This document shows positions 34,548-44,217 of a DNA stretch of 64,000 nucleotides, piece after piece. The first letter of the stretch is position 1. Each line of letters starts with the position of its first letter. The DNA is from Bacillus cabrialesii (GTDB taxonomy: Bacteria; Bacillota; Bacilli; Bacillales; Bacillaceae), in contig NZ_CP096889.1 of NCBI RefSeq assembly GCF_004124315.2, positions 3,393,001 to 3,457,000 of the forward strand. The letters are read 5' to 3'. The position numbers and the translations under genes are program-made. The notes under the pieces were generated by a model that was not told the DNA's origin, made no database searches, and worked only from the letters and a program-made list of their open reading frames with translations.

Positions 34548-35856
34548 ATTTATATCGTTTTCTCGCTGCCGATGACGGAATGTTCATTTGATCGCGGTAT
34601 TTTGCCACGGTGCGCCTGGAGATTTGGATGCCGCGCTGTTCATATAGCAAATCGGCAAGCTTTTGATCTGAAAGCGGTTTTGTTTTATCCTCTTGATTGA
34701 TGAGTTCTTGAAGATGCGTTTTAACTGCGTAGTTAGACGCATCTCCATCTCCTGAAGCCTCAGCTTTTGCTGAGAAAAAGAGTTTCATCTCAAACAGTCC
34801 GTACGGCGTTTGTATCGTTTTCCCTTTGATTGCCCGGCTCACAGTTGATTCATGAAGGCCTAGGCAGTCCGCTATTTCTCTGAGAGTCAGCGGCTTCATT
34901 GCGCTTCGCCCTTTCAGAAAGAAATCCTTTTGGCGTGTGATCAGCTCATTGACAATTCTCGTAATCGTCTGTTTTCGCTGCCGCAGCGCGCGGCTCAGCC
35001 AGCGCCATTCCTGGTATTTCGCAGATAAATAAGAGGCGGTGTCCTGGCAGGAGCCGGATGATAAAAGCGTGCTGTACTGCGGGTGCAGATCGATCTCCGG
35101 AAACGAGCGGGTATTCAGCTCCGCTGCGATGTGCCCGTTTTTCACGGTGATAAAAATGTCGGGCTCGATATACACATCTTGCTCTGGCCGCGCAAATAGA
35201 AGGCCCGGTCTTGGATGAAGTGCGGCAATGTCATCAGAGATATCCTGAATGACATGAAGAGGAATTCCAGTCTCATTTGAAAGCGCTTTCCAGTTTTTTT
35301 GCGCAAAAGCATCAAAATGAGCTGAAACAAGCATCTCCGCTTGCTCATTTCTGTTAGGCAGCCGTTTTAATTGAAGCAGGATGCATTCTTGCAGCGATCT
35401 TGCGCCGATTCCAGCCGGCTCTAATGACTGGAGTTTTGCCAAAACAGCTTCCGTTTCCTTGGTCGAAACAGATAGGCGCTGCGCTGCCTCCTCCACTTCT
35501 TCTTCCAGGTACCCGTTCGAATCAAGCGAATGAATCAGATAATTGAAAATTTTTTTCTCAGTGTTTGTCAGATTCATATCGAGTGACTGCTGTTTTAACA
35601 CATCCTGCAGTGTTCTTTGCGGAGCACTTAATTGAAGGCCGGCTTCCTGTGCATTCATCCTGTTTTTATTTGTTTTATGGTAAGATAGTGGCGGTGTGTC
35701 TGTTTCCTTTCGTTCAATAAGAGGGTTTTCCAGTGAGAGCTCATCAATGTATTCGGCGAGTTCTGCCGAATGATAGCCAAGCAGCGTGATGGCCTGCCTG
35801 AGCTCCTGTGTCAGTTGAGGCTTTAATACTTGTACTTGCTGAAGTTTCATATCCAT
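34546..35856 (-). CDS. sigL: RNA polymerase sigma-54 factor
   Basis: 436-aa sigma-54 (RpoN family), which directs transcription from -24/-12 promoters of levanase, arginine, acetoin and branched-chain keto-acid genes in B. subtilis. Region I Gln/Leu-rich N-terminus (MKLQQVQVLKPQLTQELRQ), core-binding region about 80-260, helix-turn-helix LHESTVSRAIKGK near 330 and RpoN box SRRTVAKYRD near 420. The open frame extends 54 codons upstream across the yvfG promoter region; MDMKLQQ behind GAAAGGGGAG is the usual start. Confidence 0.95.
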   Translation of the reverse strand: MDMKLQQVQVLKPQLTQELRQAITLLGYHSAELAEYIDELSLENPLIERKETDTPPLSYHKTNKNRMNAQEAGLQLSAPQRTLQDVLKQQSLDMNLTNTEKKIFNYLIHSLDSNGYLEEEVEEAAQRLSVSTKETEAVLAKLQSLEPAGIGARSLQECILLQLKRLPNRNEQAEMLVSAHFDAFAQKNWKALSNETGIPLHVIQDISDDIAALHPRPGLLFARPEQDVYIEPDIFITVKNGHIAAELNTRSFPEIDLHPQYSTLLSSGSCQDTASYLSAKYQEWRWLSRALRQRKQTITRIVNELITRQKDFFLKGRSAMKPLTLREIADCLGLHESTVSRAIKGKTIQTPYGLFEMKLFFSAKAEASGDGDASNYAVKTHLQELINQEDKTKPLSDQKLADLLYEQRGIQISRRTVAKYRDQMNIPSSAARKRYK

Positions 35857-35934
35857 CTTGCTCACTCCCCTTTCTTCATTGTACATGATTGAGATCACAC
35901 CGTATACATTTATGAAAAAGGAGCTGCCAAAGAA

Positions 35935-36153
35935 ATGTCTGAACTTTTTTCCGTCCCTTATTTTATTGAGAATTTTAAACAGCATATTGAAATGAATCAG
36001 TCTCAGGATAAAATCCACGCGATGAACAGCTACTACCGTTCCGTCGTCTCAACGCTTGTGCAGGACCAGCTGACGAAAAACGCAGTCGTCTTGAAACGGA
36101 TTCAACATTTAGATGAAGCGTACAACAAAGTCAAACGCGGAGAATCAAAATAA
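35935..36153 (+). CDS. yvfG: Small conserved protein YvfG
   Basis: 72-aa, soluble, charged protein predicted to be mostly helical (FKQHIEMNQSQDKIHAMNSYYRSV, core motif DKIHAMNSYYRSV). No catalytic motif and no membrane segment. Function unknown. Its GGAG site and ATG lie 78 bp from the divergent sigL start, so the two share a promoter region. It ends at the bidirectional terminator facing epsO. Confidence 0.85.
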   Translation: MSELFSVPYFIENFKQHIEMNQSQDKIHAMNSYYRSVVSTLVQDQLTKNAVVLKRIQHLDEAYNKVKRGESK

Positions 36154-36184
36154 ACCTTCCGCTCACATGTGAGCAGGAAGGTTT
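36153..36184. terminator. Bidirectional terminator yvfG/eps operon
   Basis: Arms AACCTTCCGCTCA and TGAGCAGGAAGGTT, nearly perfect, flanked by A and T runs. It ends the 15-gene eps transcript and overlaps the epsO stop codon. Confidence 0.88.
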
Positions 36185-37131
36185 TCCTTCTTTGAGGCGT
36201 GCTGGATGAGCCGGGTGCTTGGCACGCCTTCCATCCAGGTGTGATAGTAATTGGCGTTTTTCCCGTACGAATTATCAATGACCGTGTTCTCTTTTTGAAG
36301 AAGAGAGGACAGGATGTGGCCGTGCAGCCTGGACGTTTCTACCGATTCGTAACGGCTGAAAAACCGAATCGCTTTTTTAACGATATAATCCGAGTATTTT
36401 TCCCATATATACGCGATGGGCAGAGGGTTGCCCGCTTTTTTGTTCAAGACGTTCAGCGTTTGCAGAAAAGCGATCGTCCGGCGGTCTGAAGCTGACAGCA
36501 CCGTGCGCCAGTCGTAGCTTTCCGCTTTTGCGTGTTCCTGAAGCTCCTTATTCGCTTCATGATCTGTTCTGATAAATCTCAGCTTTTGGTTGAGCGGCTG
36601 CTGCGTGGGAATAACGGGAAACAGCTGATGAGCCATATCAGGCAGAAGCTTAATGTGATTGCTTGTAAAATAAGCCTGAGCCGTTGTATAGGAGGCTTTT
36701 TCCCTTGTGATGATATGAAGTTTCGCATGCTTAGAAAATATCTCCGCCGTCCGTTTGAGATTGACTTCGTTTTGGTAATAAATCGATTGCGGCAGGATCA
36801 CGATTTTGTGGTTCGGATAGGTTTGGACGATTTTTTCTCTAAAGCCTTGATAATACGGATATAAATCCCCGAAGTTGCCGCCTCCCTGGCAGACGATGAT
36901 GAGATTCGGGTCCAGCTTTCGGCCGACGGGAAAATTGTCGGGATTCCAGCGTTTTCTGACCCGGATTCCGTATTCTTTAAAGAAGGCTTCTGTTCCCTTC
37001 ATAATAAATAAATCCCCTACATTTCCGTATAGAGGATAGTCGGCGTATATAATTTCGGATTGTTTCGGAATGACGTCGAGCAGCCCGGACAGTTTCTGTT
37101 TCAGGCTGATCATCGAATGCTTGCTGTCCAT
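36163..37131 (-). CDS. epsO: Polysaccharide pyruvyl transferase family protein
   Basis: 322-aa member of the pyruvyl-transferase family, GT-B-like fold. Glycine-rich GNVGDLFIMKGT near residue 35 and IIVCQGGGNFGDLYPYY near 80 are the family loops; TSRLHGHILS near 270 is the conserved active-site stretch. It is expected to add a pyruvate ketal to the exopolysaccharide. GAGGTGAAGAA precedes ATG; the gene overlaps epsN by 22 nt. Last gene of the operon. Confidence 0.92.
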   Translation of the reverse strand: MDSKHSMISLKQKLSGLLDVIPKQSEIIYADYPLYGNVGDLFIMKGTEAFFKEYGIRVRKRWNPDNFPVGRKLDPNLIIVCQGGGNFGDLYPYYQGFREKIVQTYPNHKIVILPQSIYYQNEVNLKRTAEIFSKHAKLHIITREKASYTTAQAYFTSNHIKLLPDMAHQLFPVIPTQQPLNQKLRFIRTDHEANKELQEHAKAESYDWRTVLSASDRRTIAFLQTLNVLNKKAGNPLPIAYIWEKYSDYIVKKAIRFFSRYESVETSRLHGHILSSLLQKENTVIDNSYGKNANYYHTWMEGVPSTRLIQHASKKENLPAHM

Positions 37132-38276
37132 TTCTTCACCTCGCCAGTTTGGAATAAGTGTACGAGCACATCAATGACCCGGTCTTGCTCTTCTTCCGTC
37201 AGATTGGACCCTGATGGAAGACAGATCCCTCGTTTGAAAAGATCTTCGCATATGCTGCCTGTACCTTCATGAGAATAAAATATAGACGGCTCAAACAGCG
37301 GCTGGGTATGGAGCGGCTTCCACAGCGGCCTCGCTTCAATGTTTTCTTCAGCAAGACGCTGAACCGCATCATATGGGCTCAGCCCGTTATCAAGTGTGAG
37401 CGTGGTAAGCCAGCGATTGGACACGCCTGCTGTATACTCCGGCATAAAGCGGACGCCGTTTATGTGACCGAGTGCATGTTTGTATCTTGTGAAAATGGCC
37501 CTTCTTTTCTCCACCCGCTCATCCAGTACTTCAAGCTGGGCAATGCCTACGCCGGCGAGAATATTGCTCAGTCTGTAATTGTGTCCGATTTCGCTGTGCT
37601 GATAATGTACAGCCGGATCACGGGCCTGCGAGGCGAGAAATCTTGCTTTTTCAATGGCGGCTTCATCATCTGAAACGAGCATCCCGCCCCCTGATGTGGT
37701 AATGATTTTGTTCCCATTAAATGAAAAAATGCCGAAGCGCCCGAATGTCCCGCTTTGCTTCCCTTTATAAACTGTGCCGAGTGATTCGGCTGCGTCCTCA
37801 ATGACAGGAACTCCGTATGCATCACACAGGCTTACGATTTCATCCATTTTCGCGCTTTGCCCATATAGATTGACGGCAATGATTGCTTTCGGCAGCTTTC
37901 CGTTTCTCTTCGCATCCTCCAGCGCTCTTTCAAGGGCTTTCGGCGACATATTCCACGTATCAGGCTCAGAATCAATAAAGACGGGCACCGCTTTTTCATA
38001 TAAAATCGGATTGGCGGTTGCCACAAATGTGAAGGACTGGCAAAACACGCTGTCTCCTTCTTTTACCTCAAGCAAACGCAGCGCCAGATGAATCGCCGCC
38101 GTTCCAGAGCTGACCGCAGCCGCCCCTTTTACGCCGACGCGTTCAGCCAATTGTTCTTCAAATGAATTCACGAGAGGCCCAAGCGGCGCAATCCAGTTTG
38201 AGCGAAAGGCCTCTGAAATATAGTGCTGCTCTCTGCCGCTCATATGAGGGGGAGATAAGTAGATTTTTTTATGCAT
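37110..38276 (-). CDS. epsN: PLP-dependent UDP-sugar aminotransferase
   Basis: 388-aa DegT/DnrJ/EryC1-family enzyme, like PglE: it transaminates the 4-keto sugar made by EpsC on the way to UDP-bacillosamine. PLP-binding Lys in FSFNGNKIITTSGGG near 185, with VIEDAAESLGTVYKGK near 160. The open frame starts 18 codons earlier; MHKKIYLSPPHMSG is taken as start. 4 nt follow epsM and the 3' end overlaps epsO. Confidence 0.94.
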   Translation of the reverse strand: MHKKIYLSPPHMSGREQHYISEAFRSNWIAPLGPLVNSFEEQLAERVGVKGAAAVSSGTAAIHLALRLLEVKEGDSVFCQSFTFVATANPILYEKAVPVFIDSEPDTWNMSPKALERALEDAKRNGKLPKAIIAVNLYGQSAKMDEIVSLCDAYGVPVIEDAAESLGTVYKGKQSGTFGRFGIFSFNGNKIITTSGGGMLVSDDEAAIEKARFLASQARDPAVHYQHSEIGHNYRLSNILAGVGIAQLEVLDERVEKRRAIFTRYKHALGHINGVRFMPEYTAGVSNRWLTTLTLDNGLSPYDAVQRLAEENIEARPLWKPLHTQPLFEPSIFYSHEGTGSICEDLFKRGICLPSGSNLTEEEQDRVIDVLVHLFQTGEVKKWTASIR

Positions 38277-38280
38277 ATAA

Positions 38281-38931
38281 TCATCCTTTGTTTGATGTTT
38301 GAATGGAAGAAATAATACGCGCCGGGGCACCGGCCGCCGTTACCCCGCCCGGTATGGAGCGTATCACAGCGGAGCCTGCGCCGACAGTGCTCCATGCCCC
38401 GATTGTGAGTTGCGGTATGACAGCCGCGCCGGTTCCGACGTGAGCGCCTTCCTGAACGGCGACCGCTCCTGACAGCGTGACACGCGGAGAAAGGTGGACG
38501 TAATCACTGATTTGATTGTCGTGCTCCGCCACTGCGCCCGTATTGATGATGCAGTGGGCGCCGATACGCGCGTCCGCCTGAATGATCGCGCCCGCCATAA
38601 TCACGGTCCCTTCCCCGATGACAGCCGACTCGCTGACGATGGCTGACGGGTGAATCAATGTAATGAAATTTTCTTGTTTCAGTCCCAGTCGCTCCGCCAG
38701 CTGTTTTCTGACACTGTTGTTTCCGATGGCGATCAGAAACAGCACATCGGGAATGAGCCTGCGCAAATCACTAAGAGCTTCCGGCGGGCCCGTGTACCAC
38801 TCTTTTCCGGATTCAAGCGTTCTGAATTTATCATCCAGCACCGCGGCTAAGCACGTATCTGGCCGGGCATTTATCAGCTCTCTGATCACCTTTCCGTGTC
38901 CGCCGTCACCTACAATCGCCACTTTTCTCAT
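38281..38931 (-). CDS. epsM: Sugar O/N-acetyltransferase (PglD-like)
   Basis: 216 aa. N-terminal Rossmann-like part (VAIVGDGGHGKVIRELI) and a C-terminal left-handed parallel beta-helix of hexapeptide repeats from about residue 95 (SAVIGEGTVIMAGAIIQADA). Catalytic His candidate in GAVAEHDNQI near 140. Acetylates the amino-sugar from EpsN to give UDP-diNAc-bacillosamine. The open frame extends 32 codons upstream; the ATG overlapping the epsL stop (ATGA) is used. Confidence 0.93.
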   Translation of the reverse strand: MRKVAIVGDGGHGKVIRELINARPDTCLAAVLDDKFRTLESGKEWYTGPPEALSDLRRLIPDVLFLIAIGNNSVRKQLAERLGLKQENFITLIHPSAIVSESAVIGEGTVIMAGAIIQADARIGAHCIINTGAVAEHDNQISDYVHLSPRVTLSGAVAVQEGAHVGTGAAVIPQLTIGAWSTVGAGSAVIRSIPGGVTAAGAPARIISSIQTSNKG

Positions 38932-39536
38932 GAGGACATATCTCCGCTTCCGGTAAAGCGTTCCGCTGTCACATGATTGGTTTGCTGAATCCCTTCTGAA
39001 ACAAGCACTTTTCGCACCGTCAAACATAAAATTTTCAAATCCAGAAAAAATGACCGGTTGTCAACGTACCAAACATCTAATTCAAATTTCTTTTCCCAGG
39101 AAATCGCATTTCTGCCGTTGATTTGCGCCCAGCCTGTGATACCCGGCTTCACCTCGTGGCGCCGGGCCTGCTTTTCTGTATAAAGCGGCAGATAGTCCAT
39201 CAAAAGCGGCCGCGGGCCGACAAGGCTCAGATCGCCTTTTAGGACATTCAGCAGCTGCGGAAGCTCATCGATGCTCAGCTTTCTGATCAGCCTGCCCGTT
39301 TTCGTTAGCCGGACTTCGTCAGGCAGCAGATTTCCTTCACTGTCCCGTTCATCCGTCATCGTTCGGAATTTATAAAGGGTGAACGGCTTGCCGTGCAGGC
39401 CCGGCCTCACTTGCTTAAAGAAGACAGGTGATCCTATTTTCAGCCTGACAACGGCGATGGCGAACAGAATGATGACACTCGTACAGCACAATAAAAAAAT
39501 GGCGGCCGTCAGATCAAAAAGTCGTTTCAGGATCAA
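38928..39536 (-). CDS. epsL: Initiating phosphoglycosyltransferase
   Basis: 202-aa bacterial sugar transferase (PglC-type): one N-terminal membrane segment (residues 10-32), then the catalytic region with KFRTMTDERDS, SIDELPQLLNVLKGDLSLVGPRP (core DELPQLLNV) and PGITGWAQINGRN. It loads the first sugar phosphate onto undecaprenyl phosphate. I use TTG at 39536, preceded by AAAGGAG and overlapping the epsK stop as TTGA; the longer frame from 39602 lies inside epsK. Confidence 0.92.
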   Translation of the reverse strand: MILKRLFDLTAAIFLLCCTSVIILFAIAVVRLKIGSPVFFKQVRPGLHGKPFTLYKFRTMTDERDSEGNLLPDEVRLTKTGRLIRKLSIDELPQLLNVLKGDLSLVGPRPLLMDYLPLYTEKQARRHEVKPGITGWAQINGRNAISWEKKFELDVWYVDNRSFFLDLKILCLTVRKVLVSEGIQQTNHVTAERFTGSGDMSS

Positions 39537-41050
39537 AGATTCACAACTCCTTTCGTTTTTCGAAACCGTTTCAGTACCAGCTGTCTCTCCTCTTTCGTAC
39601 AAACGAGCGTAAAAGCAAAAACGGCGTAGCAGCAGCTGACTGTCATTCCCGTCGCTATCAGTGATGCCCAGCCGTCAATCTTCACAACGAACTGGATGGC
39701 CTCACAGACCGCCCAGGCAAACACAGCCGCCGAAAGAGGCCCGATTATGCCTTTGAAAAACACGTGCTTTTTATAGCCGGTAATGCGGGATACGTAAAGC
39801 GGCGTAAAGATGGCATTTTTTAAAATAAGGGATATCGCTCCGGCCACTGTAATGCCGTACAGGCCGAGATGGGCAGGCCCGCTCAGCGTGACGGCCAGCA
39901 TCACATTCACCGCGCCTAACAGCAGGGTAACGATCGCCGGTGTTTTTTGTTTATTAAACGCGGTCCATATATAAAACAGCGGCATAAAGGCGAGGCTGAT
40001 CACCAAGTAACCGGCATGAATATATAAAAGCGGTGCTATAGACAAAAAGGACGGCCCAAGCCAGATCGCAAGAAAAGGCCCCGCCAATCCGCCCAATAAG
40101 GCGGCAGGAAGCGCAAGCAGAAGGCCGTTCAGCCTCACTGCCTTGTTGGCGTAATTCACCAATCCGTCCATATCGCCTTTTGAATAATACGAAGTCATAA
40201 GCGGCGCAAACAAGGATGCGACTGTTCCAGCCAGACTGCGCAGCAGAAGCGGAAACTGGATAATCGCCGCGTATTTCCCGGCTGCAGACGCTCCCAGCAC
40301 CAAATTGGCGGTTAATAGATCAATCTGCAAAAAAAGCAGGACGCCGATTTGATTGACAGAGCTCCACGCGCCCGCCTGAAACAGCTCCTTGCTGATGCGG
40401 AAAGAAAGATCCTTCATACGAAACGAGAACCACGGAATCAGTTTTTTGAAGAAATAGAACGACAGCACAGATGCCATGACAGCACCAGCTAAAGCGGCAA
40501 GCTGGATCTGCCAGATTTTCGGCGCAAAGCATGCAAACAAGAGCAGGACAGACAGCACGCGTACAAGCATTTGCACCGCCTGAATGGAACTGGTGATGTA
40601 TAGGCGGTTGGCATAAAACGGTGCAGCGCCGAAACCCGCCATCAAAAACGTTAAAATAAACAGCAGACTGCCGATCAAAATCGACAAACGCACATCAGCC
40701 AAAAGCGCCTGCGGCACGTTCATGACGCGGTCAATAAAGAAAGCCGAACCCGCAAGAGGCAGCAAAAGAAGCAACGAAATCAGAACAGACGCCGCCAAAT
40801 AATTGCTAATATACGCATTTGCTTTTTCCCGTTCTCCCCTGTGGGCTGCGACAGAAAAGAACCGCACGACAACCGAGCTGAGCGCCACGGTGATAATCGA
40901 AAAGTAATTAATCACGTTTTGGGTCAAATGAACAAAGCCGAACGCTTCCACACCAAGCGTTTTGACAATGAAAGGCGTCATCCAGACCGACAGGAAAACG
41001 GACAAGAGAAATGCCGTGAGATTAGCGCTGAAGTTTATCGTGAATTTCAT
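39533..41050 (-). CDS. epsK: Polysaccharide flippase
   Basis: 505-aa MATE/Wzx-type exporter with 12-14 membrane helices and almost no soluble domain. It is expected to flip lipid-linked exopolysaccharide units across the membrane. Overlaps epsJ by 4 nt (ATGA) and epsL by 4 nt. No internal disruption seen. Confidence 0.92.
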   Translation of the reverse strand: MKFTINFSANLTAFLLSVFLSVWMTPFIVKTLGVEAFGFVHLTQNVINYFSIITVALSSVVVRFFSVAAHRGEREKANAYISNYLAASVLISLLLLLPLAGSAFFIDRVMNVPQALLADVRLSILIGSLLFILTFLMAGFGAAPFYANRLYITSSIQAVQMLVRVLSVLLLFACFAPKIWQIQLAALAGAVMASVLSFYFFKKLIPWFSFRMKDLSFRISKELFQAGAWSSVNQIGVLLFLQIDLLTANLVLGASAAGKYAAIIQFPLLLRSLAGTVASLFAPLMTSYYSKGDMDGLVNYANKAVRLNGLLLALPAALLGGLAGPFLAIWLGPSFLSIAPLLYIHAGYLVISLAFMPLFYIWTAFNKQKTPAIVTLLLGAVNVMLAVTLSGPAHLGLYGITVAGAISLILKNAIFTPLYVSRITGYKKHVFFKGIIGPLSAAVFAWAVCEAIQFVVKIDGWASLIATGMTVSCCYAVFAFTLVCTKEERQLVLKRFRKTKGVVNL

Positions 41051-42081
41051 GCCTGCTTCGCACTGCCTTTCATCGTTCCCCGCTGCTCAAAAAACAGCTT
41101 GATGAGAAAGATGAGCCGCAATTTGCACAGTCCCAATACCAAACGCTCGCCTCTTAATAATTTCTCATGCTGAACCGGTGTATTTCTGACAGCCTGCCGC
41201 ACCATGTCATAGGATAAAATGTGTTTAATCTGCTTTTTGATGTCTTTCGGCGAATCCGGAGAAGCACAGGCGTTTGCCAGAAGCATTGGAAGCTGATGCT
41301 TGCAAATGTACACATTTAAATCTTCTTTGCATGCACCCGCTAACCCGTAATGATTGTAAAATGCGATTTTCGCCTGATATTGCTTTTGAATCTGTTCATC
41401 CATCGCCGGCTTATAAGGAACTTCTGTCAGGCTGTTCGGGTTTTCACGATAAATGTACAAGCCTTCATCCAGCATTTTCACCCGCTCCGCCTCGCAAAAA
41501 GCGGACAAATTGAAGGGAGAATCTTCAGCAAAACGGATGTCTTCATCAAACATCAGATTGGTTCTTTCCAAAAGCTCACGGCGATAAACATAACGCCATA
41601 CATACCAGATAAATCTCGTTTCGTGAGCATGTTTGAGCCGTTCAGCGATTTCCGTTTTTGTCAGCACGCGATTTGCGTCAAGCTGCGGCGGCACATAAGT
41701 CCGCCCGTCCGCTGACTGCTTGTAAAAACCGCAGCCGGCGATGTCGAGATGATTTTGTTCCGCTTCTTCAATCAGCCTCTGGAACATGGCGGAAGATACA
41801 TAATCGTCTCCGTCAACAAAGCCGATGTACGTCCCCCGTGCGGCCCTTATTCCCGCATTTCGCGCAGAACTCAGCCCGCCGTTTGTCTGATGAATAACCC
41901 GAATTCTCGCATCCCGTTTCGCATAGTCCTCTGCAATCTCGCCAGAACGATCCGGCGAGCCGTCATTCACGAGGATGATTTCAAGATCAGAAAGCGTTTG
42001 ATAAAGCAAAGAGTCAATGCAATCCTCTATAAATGGTTCAACGTTATACATCGGGACAATAATACTGACGAGCGGGGTCAT
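41047..42081 (-). CDS. epsJ: Glycosyltransferase family 2
   Basis: 344-aa GT-A fold transferase. Nucleotide-sugar site VSIIVPMYNVEPFIEDCI at the N-terminus, LVNDGSPDRSG near 38, LSSARNAGIRAARG near 70 and DXD motif FVDGDDYVS near 90; C-terminal helices with basic residues suggest peripheral membrane binding. Related to epsH (same motifs) but clearly diverged. Overlaps epsI and epsK by 4 nt each. Confidence 0.93.
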   Translation of the reverse strand: MTPLVSIIVPMYNVEPFIEDCIDSLLYQTLSDLEIILVNDGSPDRSGEIAEDYAKRDARIRVIHQTNGGLSSARNAGIRAARGTYIGFVDGDDYVSSAMFQRLIEEAEQNHLDIAGCGFYKQSADGRTYVPPQLDANRVLTKTEIAERLKHAHETRFIWYVWRYVYRRELLERTNLMFDEDIRFAEDSPFNLSAFCEAERVKMLDEGLYIYRENPNSLTEVPYKPAMDEQIQKQYQAKIAFYNHYGLAGACKEDLNVYICKHQLPMLLANACASPDSPKDIKKQIKHILSYDMVRQAVRNTPVQHEKLLRGERLVLGLCKLRLIFLIKLFFEQRGTMKGSAKQA

Positions 42082-43154
42082 TGCGCTTCACCGCTGATTT
42101 TGTCACGCAGCCCTTTAAAATACATATCTCTCGCAAAGCCGGCTCCGGGTGCTCCTTTTGTTAACAGCTCTTTTACTGCGGCTGTCACACGCTCCGGCTC
42201 CGGATGCTCAATCAGCTTCATGGATGGGATGTCTTTGAGCCATTGATAACCTTCCATCACCTTATGGTCAAAGGAGCGGATGACGACACACGGCGTTCCT
42301 GTCAGCGCGCAAAAAATCATGCCGTGAAGCCTGTCAGTAACAACGGCTTCTGCGCTTTGCAGCTTAGACCACAGCGCTTCAAGCTCCTGCTCTCGCGAAT
42401 CCCTGCTGACCCGGCGCCCGATCGTTGTCGTAAAGGATTTGATCTCGCCGAATTCTTCAAAGAGCGCGGCCTTGACCCGGTTTCTCTCATCCTCCTGAAG
42501 CACGCTTTCCTGATCCTCGCGCAAACACATATAAACCCCATCGCGCTCTGCGGGGGTCTTGCTTCTGTCTAAATACAGCACCATGTCCGGCTGCTTCAAA
42601 ATCGTTTTCTCGTGGAAATGACGTTTCATAAACTGATACGTTGTTTCATCCCGGGCCATCAGCAATAAGCCAGGGTGCGCGTTATAAATTTTCTGCGCCC
42701 GTTTCAGCTCTTTGCGCCCCTTTTTCGTGTCGGAAAAATGAGCCGTTGCCGGAAGCTGGACAACTCGATAGTCGTGAAATGTTTTAATGATGAAGCGGCG
42801 CGTCCACTCCTCATAACGGTATAAATCCCCCATGTTCCCGCCTCCGATGATAAACACCATATCCTCCGGATGGCGCGAGCGAAGCAGCGCTTTTGCTGAT
42901 TTGTAAATGTCCTTCATATCGATTTCGACGATGTCAAAATCGGGGTATTCCCGCTCAAGAAATGCCTTGCTGGCATAAGCAATCGCGTGATCTCCCAAAT
43001 TGTCGTGGGACGGCAGCAGGGTCAATATGATTTTTTTCTGATGTGCTGCATCCTTCACTGGCTGATCTGCCGCACCTAGCCAATATTGGGATGGGTATTT
43101 GACCTTAAGCAGCAGCCATTCTGCAAAATTGATTTTCAACGATTGTAACGACAT
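42078..43154 (-). CDS. epsI: Polysaccharide pyruvyl transferase family protein
   Basis: 358-aa second pyruvyl-transferase-like protein of the operon. DNLGDHAIAYASKAFLE near residue 50, VFIIGGGNMGDLYRYEEW near 95 and VTDRLHGMIFCALTG near 275 match the same family loops seen in EpsO. Probably pyruvylates a sugar of the polymer. 4-nt overlap with epsJ. Confidence 0.92.
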   Translation of the reverse strand: MSLQSLKINFAEWLLLKVKYPSQYWLGAADQPVKDAAHQKKIILTLLPSHDNLGDHAIAYASKAFLEREYPDFDIVEIDMKDIYKSAKALLRSRHPEDMVFIIGGGNMGDLYRYEEWTRRFIIKTFHDYRVVQLPATAHFSDTKKGRKELKRAQKIYNAHPGLLLMARDETTYQFMKRHFHEKTILKQPDMVLYLDRSKTPAERDGVYMCLREDQESVLQEDERNRVKAALFEEFGEIKSFTTTIGRRVSRDSREQELEALWSKLQSAEAVVTDRLHGMIFCALTGTPCVVIRSFDHKVMEGYQWLKDIPSMKLIEHPEPERVTAAVKELLTKGAPGAGFARDMYFKGLRDKISGEAQ

Positions 43155-43158
43155 GTCC

Positions 43159-44193
43159 TCACCCTCTGTTTCTCATTTTGTACTCGATCACCCGCTGATA
43201 CACGGCCGACGCCATAGCGACGATTGGAATCATTTTGTATTTCGCCATCAGAAGCAGGCATGACCGTTTTGCGTCAAAAGGCGCAGTACCCGTTTTTGAG
43301 AGGCTCTCCTGAAACACCGGGTCCGCGCAAATCACGCCGACATTTCTTAGCTTTTCAAACATCCGGCCGCTGCCGCTTGATTTCCATTCATTCAGCATAC
43401 AGATGCTGCTGTGAAGCACGATAAAGGTATCAAGCTCCTTATCGTACTCCTCCAGTTTGTTGTTCTCCTGTAAAAACGCCGCATTCGCCTTATACAGCGC
43501 GAGCCCTGATTCAAACAGCTTTTTCTGATAGCGCTGCACGATAGAGGAAAGGTGGATTCGGTAATGATAGAGCGGCGTCTTTACATAGGATACCGAGCGG
43601 GCGAAAAAATGAGCCCGAAAGCTGAAAAACTGATCCTCGACATGCTCCAGCTCGCCCCGGAGCGGAAACGACAGCCGATGTGTTTCAACCATGCTCCTTC
43701 TGTACAGTTTGTTCCATGAAAACCCTCTGACCTTCCCTTCGAATAATGCCTTAATATAGTGCTCCTTCGGCTGATCCCGGTAGGTTTCGGCAATGTCAGA
43801 GATCATGGTTTTTCCAGTGTCCTCAAACTCCGCGGCGTAATTGCAAATGATCAGATCAGTTTCATCGTCTGCTGCTTGGAGCATCCGCTCACAATAATCA
43901 GGCTCAATCCAATCGTCTGAATCGATAAACGCGATAAACTCGCCGCGGGCCGCCTCGATCCCTTTATTCCGAACCGCGCCGAGACCCTGGTTCTCCTGAT
44001 GAATCACCCTGAACCTGTGGTCCTTTTTGGCATATTCCTCCGCGATATCCGGGCTGGCATCTGCCGAACCGTCATTGACGATGATGATTTCAATGTTGTT
44101 CACAGTCTGGTTCCGCAGTGTTTCGAGACATGTTCTGATATATGTTTCTGTGTTATAAACAGCGACTAACAGGCTAACCGCAGGTGTTTCCAT
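43159..44193 (-). CDS. epsH: Glycosyltransferase family 2
   Basis: 344-aa GT-A transferase: VSLLVAVYNTETYIRTCL near residue 8, IVNDGSADASPDIAEEY near 38, GAVRNKGIEAARGEFIAF near 70 with DXD-type IDSDDW near 90. It is needed for matrix exopolysaccharide in B. subtilis. The open frame begins seven codons earlier; METPAVSLL has AGAGGAG at better distance. Confidence 0.93.
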   Translation of the reverse strand: METPAVSLLVAVYNTETYIRTCLETLRNQTVNNIEIIIVNDGSADASPDIAEEYAKKDHRFRVIHQENQGLGAVRNKGIEAARGEFIAFIDSDDWIEPDYCERMLQAADDETDLIICNYAAEFEDTGKTMISDIAETYRDQPKEHYIKALFEGKVRGFSWNKLYRRSMVETHRLSFPLRGELEHVEDQFFSFRAHFFARSVSYVKTPLYHYRIHLSSIVQRYQKKLFESGLALYKANAAFLQENNKLEEYDKELDTFIVLHSSICMLNEWKSSGSGRMFEKLRNVGVICADPVFQESLSKTGTAPFDAKRSCLLLMAKYKMIPIVAMASAVYQRVIEYKMRNRG

Positions 44194-44217
44194 AATGACC
44201 GGCTCCTCTTGCATAAA

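Noticed and set aside
35857..36018. 54-codon upstream extension of sigL
   Set aside because: It overlaps the divergent yvfG promoter and start region, and a good ribosome site supports the shorter 436-aa protein.
41047..44193. epsH and epsJ as a recent tandem duplication
   Set aside because: They share family-2 motifs but are strongly diverged and separated by epsI; they are old paralogues, not a repeat.
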